Assembly: GCA_036489025.1 (NCBI GenBank)
Contig: DASXGN010000036.1
Span: 62,001-126,000, forward strand
DNA length: 64,000 bases
Source: Dryocola sp036489025
GTDB taxonomy: Bacteria; Pseudomonadota; Gammaproteobacteria; Enterobacterales; Enterobacteriaceae
Reading direction: 5' to 3'
Shown here: piece after piece, positions 26,002 to 33,707 of the stretch
Numbering within the stretch: the stretch's first letter is position 1
How the letters are laid out: each line of letters begins with the position of its first letter
Notes under the pieces: generated by a model
Told to the model about the DNA's origin: nothing
The model's database searches: none
Seen by the model: the letters and a program-made list of their open reading frames with translations, nothing else
Made by a program: the position numbers and the translations under genes

Positions 26002-26207
26002 ACTTCCTGAGCCGGAACGAAAAGTTGTCTGGAATGCGTGTTCTGGAGGGCTTTTGGCTTACGGTTGTGATGTTGTGTTGTTGTGTTTGCAATTGGTCTG
26101 GCATTCCAGACCCCGGTAGCTGAGCTACCCCTTTTTCACTTCCTGTACATTTACCCTGTCTGTCCATAGTGATTAATGTAGCACCGCTTAAAGCGGTGCT
26201 TTTTTTT
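26002..26207 (+). ncRNA. gcvB: GcvB small RNA
   Basis: About 206-nt Hfq-dependent sRNA that represses many amino acid and peptide transporter mRNAs. The 5' end ACTTCCTGAGCCGGAACG, the GU-rich R1 target-binding segment (TTGTGATGTTGTGTTGTTGT, about 26064-26086) and the tail CACTTCCTGTACATTTACCC are the same as in E. coli. It ends in the terminator GCACCGC...GCGGTGC (26181-26199) plus eight T residues. It is divergent from gcvA. Confidence 0.98.
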
Positions 26208-26216
26208 GCACATTAT

Positions 26217-26444
26217 TTACTTGTCGAGTTCAACCATCTCTTTCACGTCAGTACGGTTTATCTGCTGCTTATTCCCGTTAGCGTCTTTGTACTGAATCAT
26301 CCCTGTATCATTGTCAGTTTGCGGTTTCCCGTCGGCAATGATCGTGCGACCGTCGTTAGTGTGCATGACATAGTTCGGGCTGGAACATGCTGCGAGTGCA
26401 AAAGTCATCATACATGCAGATACAATAGCGGCTGCCTTATTCAT
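26217..26444 (-). CDS. ygdI: YgdI/YgdR family lipoprotein YgdI
   Basis: 75-aa lipoprotein. The signal peptide ends in a lipobox, LAAC, with the lipidated Cys at residue 20. The mature part (NYVMHTNDGRTIIADGKPQTDNDTGMIQYKDANG) is one DUF903 domain, an SH3-like fold. Function unknown. A paralogue, ygdR, lies at 54397. Convergent with gcvB, whose terminator ends 9 bp away. Confidence 0.95.
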   Translation of the reverse strand: MNKAAAIVSACMMTFALAACSSPNYVMHTNDGRTIIADGKPQTDNDTGMIQYKDANGNKQQINRTDVKEMVELDK

Positions 26445-26640
26445 AATTCTTCTCCTTGTACGTAGAGTTTAATGCTACTTAAATCTCTTCTGCTTACAGG
26501 CGGAAACCTTCGCCCAACATTATTCAGCATAACTCTCTTTTGTAACTTTGCCAGGTTAAGCAGATTATTCCGATACTTACGCGCGCCTTGTGCGCTCCTC
26601 AGAAATGCGCCACGATCTAGGGATTGAAACGAGGACAACC

Positions 26641-27846
26641 ATGAAAGCATTCAACCCCGCCGGTTTCCGCAGCCAGTTCCCCGCGCTGGCCGATGCCGGC
26701 GTTTATCTGGACAGCGCGGCAACCGCTTTAAAACCTCTGGCTGTGATAGAAGCCAGCCAGCAGTTCTATAGCCTGAGCGCGGGCAACGTACATCGTAGCC
26801 AGTTTCCTACGGCCCAGCGCCTCACCGCCCGTTATGAGGCCGCCCGCGACAGCGTAGCCAGCCTGCTCAATGCCCCGTCAGGTAAAGACATTATCTGGAC
26901 GCGCGGCACCACCGAAGCCATAAACCTGGTGGCCCAGTGCTATGCCCGCCCGCGCCTGAAGGCCGGAGATGAAATCATCATCAGCGAAGCAGAACATCAC
27001 GCGAACTTTGTCCCGTGGCTGATGGTTGCCGAGCAAACCGGGGCCACTATCGTCAGGCTGCCGATTGGTAAAGATTATCTGGCCGATCTTACTCTTCTGC
27101 CGTCATTGCTGAACGCACGCACGCGCATTCTGGCGCTGGGGCAAATGTCCAACGTCACCGGCGGCTGTCCGGATCTGGCAAAAGCCATAGCGCTCGCGCA
27201 CGGCGTAGGCGCGGTGGTGATGGTCGACGGCGCTCAGGGAATTGTTCACTGCCCGCCGGACGTCCAGGCTCTGAATATTGATTTCTATGCGTTTTCCGCG
27301 CACAAACTCTATGGCCCAACCGGTATTGGCGCGCTATATGGAAAGACGGAGCTGCTTGCGCAAATGTCCCCCTGGCTGGGCGGCGGTAAGATGATCGCTC
27401 ACGTCTCGTTCGAAGGTTTTAAAACTCAGGCCGTACCTTATCGGTTTGAAGCCGGGACGCCCAACGTTGCCGGCGTCATTGGTTTGAGCGCTGCGCTTGA
27501 GTGGCTTGAAGAGATTGACGTGGCTGAAGCAGAAAATTACAGCCGCGGCCTGGCCACCCTGGCCGAAGCCGAGCTGGCAAAGCGCCCGGGCTTTCGCAGC
27601 TTCCGCTGTCAGGATTCAAGCCTGCTGGCCTTTGATTTCGCAGGCGTTCACCATAGCGATATGGTCACTCTGCTGGCGGAGTCGGGTATTGCTCTACGCG
27701 CCGGTCAGCACTGCGCGCAGCCGCTGCTGGCGGCACTTGGCGTCAGCGGTACGCTGCGCGCTTCTTTTGCCCCATACAACACGCAAAGCGACGTTGACGC
27801 GCTGATCAAAGCCGTCGACAGCGCCCTGGATATCCTGGTGGATTAA
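26641..27846 (+). CDS. csdA: Cysteine desulfurase CsdA
   Basis: 401-aa PLP enzyme that takes sulfur from cysteine and hands it to CsdE. The PLP lysine is in YAFSAHKLYGPTGIG (about residue 222). The catalytic cysteine is in RAGQHCAQPLL (about residue 358). The ATG at 26641 gives MKAFNPAGFRSQFPAL, which lines up with E. coli; the frame is open upstream but unlike the family. csdE follows with no gap. Confidence 0.96.
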   Translation: MKAFNPAGFRSQFPALADAGVYLDSAATALKPLAVIEASQQFYSLSAGNVHRSQFPTAQRLTARYEAARDSVASLLNAPSGKDIIWTRGTTEAINLVAQCYARPRLKAGDEIIISEAEHHANFVPWLMVAEQTGATIVRLPIGKDYLADLTLLPSLLNARTRILALGQMSNVTGGCPDLAKAIALAHGVGAVVMVDGAQGIVHCPPDVQALNIDFYAFSAHKLYGPTGIGALYGKTELLAQMSPWLGGGKMIAHVSFEGFKTQAVPYRFEAGTPNVAGVIGLSAALEWLEEIDVAEAENYSRGLATLAEAELAKRPGFRSFRCQDSSLLAFDFAGVHHSDMVTLLAESGIALRAGQHCAQPLLAALGVSGTLRASFAPYNTQSDVDALIKAVDSALDILVD

Positions 27847-28290
27847 ATGACGAGTGAATTTTTAGTCGGCCATCCGTTTGGCAGCACGATTACCGCACAA
27901 TCGCTGCGCGACATTTTTGCGCCGCTGAAGCAGTGGGAAGATAAGTATCGCCAGCTCATTATGTTAGGTAAACAGCTGCCCAGCCTTCCCGCCGAGCTTA
28001 AACGCGAAGAAATTGAAATTGCAGGCTGTGAAAACCGCGTCTGGCTCGGACACCAGCGCCAGCCGGACGGCGCGCTGCATTTTTACGGCGATAGTGAAGG
28101 AAGAATCGTTCGCGGCCTGCTTGCCGTGCTGCTCACCTCGGTCGAAGGCAAAACGGCGGCGGAGCTGCGAAACTCAGACCCGCTGGCGCTATTCGATGAG
28201 CTGGGGCTTCGCCACCAGCTGAGCGCCTCAAGGAGCAGCGGGCTGGCGTCACTGGCGGAAGCCGTAAAAGAAGCGGCGAAAGAGGTTTGA
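27847..28290 (+). CDS. csdE: Sulfur acceptor protein CsdE
   Basis: 147-aa SufE-like sulfur acceptor for CsdA. The acceptor cysteine is in EIEIAGCENRVWLG (about residue 60). It forms the CsdA-CsdE sulfur transfer pair, which in E. coli also links to TcdA, encoded next on the opposite strand. Starts immediately after the csdA stop codon, so it is translated from the same mRNA. Confidence 0.96.
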   Translation: MTSEFLVGHPFGSTITAQSLRDIFAPLKQWEDKYRQLIMLGKQLPSLPAELKREEIEIAGCENRVWLGHQRQPDGALHFYGDSEGRIVRGLLAVLLTSVEGKTAAELRNSDPLALFDELGLRHQLSASRSSGLASLAEAVKEAAKEV

Positions 28291-28298
28291 TTCGAGCG

Positions 28299-28323
28299 GT
28301 GGATAACGCCGAACGTTATCCAC
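28299..28323. repeat. Palindrome carrying two DnaA-box-like halves
   Basis: A perfect inverted repeat, GTGGATAACG-CCGAA-CGTTATCCAC, lies 8 bp after csdE. Each arm contains TTATCCAC, eight of nine bases of a DnaA box. There is no U-tract. It may simply terminate the convergent csdE and tcdA transcripts. Confidence 0.6.
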
Positions 28324-28344
28324 TCTTCGATGACGGGCTGTGAA

Positions 28345-29145
28345 TTAGCGTTTGGCCTTCGCCATCATCTTCTTAAGCACGTGGGAAACCGCCACAAAGC
28401 CAAAGCTGGCGGTGACCATCGTTGCCGCCCCAAAACCGGACGCGCAGTCCATGCGTTTCGGGCCGTCGGCGGTGCTTTTCGCCGCGCAAACCGAGCCGTC
28501 CGCCTGCGGATAAACCAGCGCTTCGGTAGAAAAAACGCAGTCCACGCCCAGCTTGCCCTTGCTGTTCTTCACCACGCCAAAGTCGCTCTTTAATCTTTCA
28601 CGCAGCTTTGCCGCCAGCGGATCCTGAATAGTTTTCGCCAGATCGCTGACCTGGATCTGCGTCGGATCGATTTGCCCGCCTGCGCCGCCGGTTGTCACCA
28701 AAGGGATCTTATTGCGGCGGCAGTATGAAATCAGCGCCGCCTTCGGGCGCACGCTGTCGATGGCGTCAATCACATAGCTGAAGCCCTGGCTCAAAAGCTG
28801 CGCGGCATTATCGGCGGTAATAAAATCGTCTACCACCGTGACCCGGCATTGCGGATTAATTTCGCGAATGCGGGCGGCCATCACTTCGGTTTTAGCCTGG
28901 CCTACGGTATCGCGCAGCGCGTGGATCTGGCGGTTAGTGTTGGTTACGCACACGTCGTCCATATCGATAAGCGTAATTGCCCCTATTCCGGTACGCGCCA
29001 GCGCCTCTGCCGCCCAGGAGCCGACGCCGCCAATCCCGATCACGCACACGTGTGCGTCAGCAAAAAGTTGCAGCGCGTCACGCCCGTACAAACGGGCTGT
29101 GCCGCCAAAGCGTTGCAGCCAGGCATCGGTCAGAACTACAGACAT
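28345..29145 (-). CDS. tcdA: tRNA ct6A37 cyclase TcdA
   Basis: 266-aa E1-like ATP-dependent dehydratase (CsdL) that converts t6A37 to cyclic t6A37 in ANN-decoding tRNAs. The nucleotide loop GIGGVGSWAAEALARTGIG is near residue 36, and DMDDVCVTNTNRQIHA follows. The MSVVLTDAWLQRFGG start at 29145 was chosen; the upstream extension has no homology. Convergent with csdAE, its sulfur-carrier partners. Confidence 0.96.
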   Translation of the reverse strand: MSVVLTDAWLQRFGGTARLYGRDALQLFADAHVCVIGIGGVGSWAAEALARTGIGAITLIDMDDVCVTNTNRQIHALRDTVGQAKTEVMAARIREINPQCRVTVVDDFITADNAAQLLSQGFSYVIDAIDSVRPKAALISYCRRNKIPLVTTGGAGGQIDPTQIQVSDLAKTIQDPLAAKLRERLKSDFGVVKNSKGKLGVDCVFSTEALVYPQADGSVCAAKSTADGPKRMDCASGFGAATMVTASFGFVAVSHVLKKMMAKAKR

Positions 29146-29241
29146 TACTTTATCCTCGGGAAAATCTTTGCAGGAATGAATCTTGACTCGACTTGCAGCG
29201 AGCGGGCTGATTATACAGCCCGCAGAGCACAAACAGGAGGG

Positions 29242-30342
29242 CTAACCGCTGAATACGTTGCTGCCGGTGCCGGGGGCGTTTTTCAGTACCCAGACGCGGC
29301 CATAGTGGTTGTACCAACCCGCGCGGTGCCCGGCATCCGGGCCAATCCCCTGATAAATATCGAAGTGCTGCCCTTTAATCGCCCCGCCGACGTCCAGCGC
29401 AACCATAACGCGCAGCTCATATTGCCCGCTGAATTTGCCGTTATTATCCAGCAGCGGAACTTCTGCCAGCAGCGTGGTGCCCGCAGGAATAATTGAGCGA
29501 TCCGATGCCACCGAGGCGCGGCCAATCAGCGGTACGGCGCTCGCACCTTTCACCGGTGCGAAACTTGCTGGCTTAAAGAAGACGAAGGAAGGATTCTGCT
29601 CCAGCAGCTCCTGCACTTCGGCCTGGCTGTGGGTTTCCCCCCAGTGGCGAATCGCCTGCATCGACATATCTTCTTTTTTAACTTCGCCGCGATCGATAAG
29701 CACTTTGCCAATGCTGCGGTACGCGTGGCCGTTTTTGCCCGAGTAGCCGAAGAAGGTGAGCGGCTGTCCGTCGCCAAAATCGATATAGCCGCTGCCCTGC
29801 ACGTCCATAATGAAGTTGTCCATCAGCGAATTGCTGTAGGCGAGGATATAGCTGTCGCTCAGCGCGCCGCTGTAGATTTCCGCGCGCGAAGGCAGGCGCC
29901 CACGTTTAGGGGGCATGCGGTAAATAGGGTACTGGAACTCGCCCTGGCGGGTATAGCGGGCCTGCACAACCGGCGTGTAGTAGCCGGTAAACTGGACGTT
30001 ACCGTAGTTATCCGCCCCTTCCATCTGCCAGGCATCAAGGCCGTACTGTTTTAGCTGGCGAGTATCGCCGCCGGCGCGCAGCCACTGCTGAACCGAACTG
30101 TAAACGTCGCTTTTGCTATTAAAGAGGCGCGGTGAAGCGGAGCGAATCTGGTTAACCTGTTCGGCAAAGTCGCCGCCGTTAATTGGCGCGCCAACCGCAT
30201 CGGGCTGGTTAACCAGCGAGAAAGGCTGGGAGAACTTGCCGTCTTTATACTGCTGGCCTTTATCGGTCGGTTTGGACGAACACGCGGCCAGTACCGCCAC
30301 CATCACGCCCGTTACAATGTACTTCATCCAGCTTTCTTTCAT
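29242..30342 (-). CDS. mltA: Membrane-bound lytic transglycosylase A
   Basis: 366-aa outer-membrane lipoprotein that cleaves peptidoglycan to 1,6-anhydromuropeptides. The signal peptide ends in LAAC with the lipidated Cys at residue 21. The MltA barrel and 3D domain contain GYYTP, MDVQGSGYI and the catalytic-Asp segment VALDVGGAIKGQHFDIYQG. Length equals E. coli MltA (365 aa). An ATG five codons downstream is an alternative start. Confidence 0.96.
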   Translation of the reverse strand: MKESWMKYIVTGVMVAVLAACSSKPTDKGQQYKDGKFSQPFSLVNQPDAVGAPINGGDFAEQVNQIRSASPRLFNSKSDVYSSVQQWLRAGGDTRQLKQYGLDAWQMEGADNYGNVQFTGYYTPVVQARYTRQGEFQYPIYRMPPKRGRLPSRAEIYSGALSDSYILAYSNSLMDNFIMDVQGSGYIDFGDGQPLTFFGYSGKNGHAYRSIGKVLIDRGEVKKEDMSMQAIRHWGETHSQAEVQELLEQNPSFVFFKPASFAPVKGASAVPLIGRASVASDRSIIPAGTTLLAEVPLLDNNGKFSGQYELRVMVALDVGGAIKGQHFDIYQGIGPDAGHRAGWYNHYGRVWVLKNAPGTGSNVFSG

Positions 30343-30509
30343 TTACTGCCTCACCCAGGTTATGCCGCTAAACGCCACGCGAAGATAGCAAACGCGCCGC
30401 CAGAATTAAATGCGTTGCGCATGAGGCGCAACAGATGCGTACAAAAAACAAACAGAAAGCCGTAATTTTCAACAACCTGTGACAAAATAAGCATTTTTTA
30501 AAAAAAGGG

Positions 30510-30537
30510 TTGCATCAAAAAGCGAGCAGAGTATAGT
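30510..30537 (+). promoter_or_regulatory. Initiator tRNA promoter
   Basis: TTGCAT (30510-30515), 16-bp spacer, TATAGT (30532-30537), then a GC-rich discriminator GCGC. This is the form of growth-rate-controlled stable RNA promoters. Confidence 0.8.
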
Positions 30538-30550
30538 GCGCATCCACGGA

Positions 30551-30627
<77 letters not shown>

Positions 30628-30692
30628 ACTTAAGTCGCTGAGTTCTCGCGCAATGGTGAAAACCATTTGGGAAGTAAAAAGCAGTATTCGGA

Positions 30693-30769
<77 letters not shown>

Positions 30770-30775
30770 ACTTTT

Positions 30776-30801
30776 AAAGCACCTTTCAGGGTGCTTTTTT
30801 T
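30776..30801 (+). terminator. Terminator of the tRNA operon
   Basis: 8-bp stem AAAGCACC/GGTGCTTT followed by a run of T, 6 bp after the second tRNA. Confidence 0.92.
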
Positions 30802-30847
30802 GTATCTGAAATTTGAGTTTTCTTGCATTCAAAGGCGAAAACGGCGC

Positions 30848-32098
30848 TTATCCACGCCGTGCTAAAGTCGCGCCATCGGCAAAATAGGCTTTTATCCCCG
30901 CCAGAATAGATTCAGCCACTTCCTGCTGGAATGTGGCCGTGCGCAGCTTACGCTCTTCCTCAACGTTGCTTAAAAACGCCGTTTCCACAAGAATCGACGG
31001 AATATCCGGCGCTTTCAGCACCGCAAACCCGGCCTGATCGACGCTGTTTTTGTGCAGCTTATTCACGCGCCCGAGCCGGGTAAGCACTTCTTTGCCGAAT
31101 TTCAGGCTGTCGTTAATGGTGAGCGACTGCACCATATCAAACATGGTGTGATCGAGATAGCGGTCCCCGCTCTTGCTCACCCCACCGATTAAATCCGCGG
31201 CGTTCTGCGTTTGGGCGAGGAATTTCGCCGCGGTACTGGTTGCCCCCTTGGTTGAAAGAGCGAATACCGAAGAGCCGCGAGCAGCCCCGCTGGTAAACGC
31301 ATCCGCATGAATCGAAACAAAAAGATCGGCCCGCTGTTTCTGGGCTTTGGCAACGCGTACTTTCAGCGGGATGAACACATCCTCGTTGCGCGTCATGTAC
31401 GCCTTCATGTTTCCTTCTTTATCGATCAGCGCTTTCAGCCGCCGCGCAATCTTCAGCACGATATCCTTTTCACGGGTTTTATTCGGCCCGATAGCCCCCG
31501 GATCTTCCCCACCGTGGCCGGGATCGAGCATGATAACTATCGGCCTGTCGCGCCCTGCCTTACCCGGTTTTGGCCCCTGCTCGGCTGGCATCTTCTTATC
31601 CAGATCGCCGTTGTTATAATCTTCCAGCAGCGCAAGCAGCGGATCCTGCTCGTTATTCATATTGGCCGGGTAAAGATCCATCACCAGACGCTCTTTAAAT
31701 TCCGCCACCGGGGCCAGCGCAAACAGATGCGGTGTTACATTCTGTTTCAGTTCAAAAACCATGCGCACGGTTTTTGGATCGAACTGCCCGACGCGGGCGG
31801 ACTTAATAAAGGGATCGTCCGCGCGGATCTGCGTGCCAACGCCCTTCAGCACCGAGTTAAGATTGACCCCTTCAATGTCCACCACCACGCGTTGCGGATT
31901 GCTCAAGGCAAACTGCTTATATTTCAGCAGGTGGTTGGATTCCAGCGTCACGCGAGTATAAGACGAGGCCGGCCAGACGCGCACGGCGACCACCTGGCTT
32001 GAAGCGGCCAGACCAACCTGGCTTACGCTCAATAACCACATGGCACCCGCGCCCTGCAGCAAACGGCGGCGGCTAATAGGGGAACTGGAATCTGACAT
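30848..32098 (-). CDS. amiC: N-acetylmuramoyl-L-alanine amidase AmiC
   Basis: 416-aa periplasmic amidase that splits septal peptidoglycan and is activated by NlpD. The N-terminus is a Tat signal (SRRRLLQGAGAMWLLSVSQVGLA). An AMIN domain for septal targeting follows (about 35-140) and then the zinc amidase domain with MLDPGHGGEDPGAIG (His near 195) and the later Glu/His ligands (VSIHADAF, SILVETAFLSN). Divergent from argA. Confidence 0.96.
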   Translation of the reverse strand: MSDSSSPISRRRLLQGAGAMWLLSVSQVGLAASSQVVAVRVWPASSYTRVTLESNHLLKYKQFALSNPQRVVVDIEGVNLNSVLKGVGTQIRADDPFIKSARVGQFDPKTVRMVFELKQNVTPHLFALAPVAEFKERLVMDLYPANMNNEQDPLLALLEDYNNGDLDKKMPAEQGPKPGKAGRDRPIVIMLDPGHGGEDPGAIGPNKTREKDIVLKIARRLKALIDKEGNMKAYMTRNEDVFIPLKVRVAKAQKQRADLFVSIHADAFTSGAARGSSVFALSTKGATSTAAKFLAQTQNAADLIGGVSKSGDRYLDHTMFDMVQSLTINDSLKFGKEVLTRLGRVNKLHKNSVDQAGFAVLKAPDIPSILVETAFLSNVEEERKLRTATFQQEVAESILAGIKAYFADGATLARRG

Positions 32099-32281
32099 GC
32101 ATCTCCTGGACGACTACTTTTAAGAATAATCCGCATTGGTTCTTTTTTTGAGCCGAAAACTTTAGCGAATCACGCCCTTACTGTCATCCTTAAATAGGTA
32201 AACTTTCTCAAACGTTTACGATAGTCCCGCTGCGCAAAAATATTCAGTTTCCGAAAATTGCTGCTTGCACGGCGCATCATA

Positions 32282-32320
32282 AAAGAATAAAAATACACAA
32301 ATTACGAATAATCATGCAAT
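32282..32320. promoter_or_regulatory. Tandem ARG boxes of argA
   Basis: Two 18-bp near-palindromes, AGAAT-AAAA-ATACA (box at 32282-32299) and CGAAT-AATC-ATGCA (32303-32320), each match 8 of 10 bases of TGAAT-N4-ATTCA and are separated by 3 bp. That is the standard spacing for an ArgR hexamer, and they end 12 bp before the argA start. Confidence 0.75.
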
Positions 32321-32331
32321 GAGGGTTTGCC

Positions 32332-33663
32332 GTGGTGAAGGAACGTAGAACCGAACTGGTACAGGGATTCCGCCATTCTGTTCCCTATATAAATGCCCAT
32401 CGGGGAAAAACGTTTGTCATTATGCTCGGCGGCGAAGCCATTGAGCATGAAAACTTCTCGAGCATCGTCAACGATATTGGGCTGCTGCACAGCCTGGGCA
32501 TTCGCCTGGTGGTGGTGTATGGCGCACGCCCGCAGATTGACGCCAATCTCGCCGCCCATCATCACGAGCCTGTGTATCACAAATATACCCGCGTCACCGA
32601 TGCCAAAACGCTGGAGCTGGTCAAACAGGCAGCCGGGCTTTTGCAGCTCGACATCACCGCCCGCCTTTCCATGAGCCTCGGCAATACTCCGCTACAGGGC
32701 GCGCATATCAATGTGGTCAGCGGCAACTTTATTATTGCTCAGCCGCTCGGCGTGGATGACGGCATCGACTACTGCCACAGCGGGCGCATTCGCCGCATCG
32801 ACGAAGAGGCTATTCACCGCCAGCTTGATAACGGAGCCATTGTCCTGCTGGGGCCGGTTGCCGTTTCGGTCACCGGCGAAAGCTTCAACCTGACGTCGGA
32901 AGAAGTCGCTACGCAGCTGGCAGTGAAGCTGAAAGCCGAAAAAATGATTGGCTTTTGCTCCTCGCAGGGCGCCACAGATGAACTGGGCAATATTATCTCC
33001 GAGCTCTTCCCGAACGATGCCCAGAAGCGCGTTGAAGAGCTGGAAAGCGCCGGGGATTATCATTCCGGCACCGTACGTTTCCTGCGCGGCGCGGTGAAAG
33101 CCTGCCGCAGCGGCGTGCGTCGCAGCCACCTAATCAGCTACCAGGAAGACGGTGCGCTGCTGCAGGAGCTCTTCTCCCGCGACGGCATCGGCACGCAAAT
33201 CGTGATGGAAAGCGCCGAGCAAATCCGTCGCGCCACCATCAATGATATCGGCGGCATTCTGGAGCTGATTCGTCCGCTTGAGCAGCAGGGAATTCTGGTA
33301 CGCCGCTCCCGCGAGCAGCTGGAAATGGAGATAGACAAATTTACGATTATCCAGCGTGACAACCTGACCATCGCCTGCGCCGCGCTGTATCCGTTCCAGG
33401 AAGAAGGCATCGGCGAAATGGCCTGCGTCGCTGTCCATCCGGATTATCGCAGCTCATCGCGAGGTGAAGTCCTGCTGCAGCGCATCGCTACTCAGGCGCG
33501 GCAGATGGGCTTAAGCAAGCTGTTCGTGCTGACCACACGCAGCATCCACTGGTTCCAGGAACGCGGCTTTACGCCGGTGGACGTGGATCTGCTGCCGGAA
33601 AGCAAAAAAGAGATGTACAACTATCAGCGTCGCTCGAAAATCCTGATGGCCGACCTGGCCTGA
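32332..33663 (+). CDS. argA: N-acetylglutamate synthase ArgA
   Basis: 443-aa first enzyme of arginine biosynthesis. An amino acid kinase-like domain (MLGGEAIEHENFSSIVNDIG, about 30-290), which binds arginine for feedback, precedes a GNAT acetyltransferase domain (about 295-440, GEMACVAVHPDYRSSSRGEVLL). The start is GTG (GTGGTGAAG) with GAGG upstream, as in E. coli. The ARG boxes show ArgR repression. Convergent with recD. Confidence 0.97.
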   Translation: MVKERRTELVQGFRHSVPYINAHRGKTFVIMLGGEAIEHENFSSIVNDIGLLHSLGIRLVVVYGARPQIDANLAAHHHEPVYHKYTRVTDAKTLELVKQAAGLLQLDITARLSMSLGNTPLQGAHINVVSGNFIIAQPLGVDDGIDYCHSGRIRRIDEEAIHRQLDNGAIVLLGPVAVSVTGESFNLTSEEVATQLAVKLKAEKMIGFCSSQGATDELGNIISELFPNDAQKRVEELESAGDYHSGTVRFLRGAVKACRSGVRRSHLISYQEDGALLQELFSRDGIGTQIVMESAEQIRRATINDIGGILELIRPLEQQGILVRRSREQLEMEIDKFTIIQRDNLTIACAALYPFQEEGIGEMACVAVHPDYRSSSRGEVLLQRIATQARQMGLSKLFVLTTRSIHWFQERGFTPVDVDLLPESKKEMYNYQRRSKILMADLA

Positions 33664-33676
33664 TCTCACTCATGCC

Positions 33677-33698
33677 GACCCTCTCCTGTGAGAGGGTC
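33677..33698. repeat. Pyrimidine-rich palindrome between argA and recD
   Basis: Nine-base-pair perfect arms GACCCTCTC/GAGAGGGTC with a CTGT loop in the 44-bp gap between convergent genes. It probably acts as a 3'-end hairpin; there is no U-tract. Confidence 0.7.
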
Positions 33699-33707
33699 AG
33701 GCAAAAA

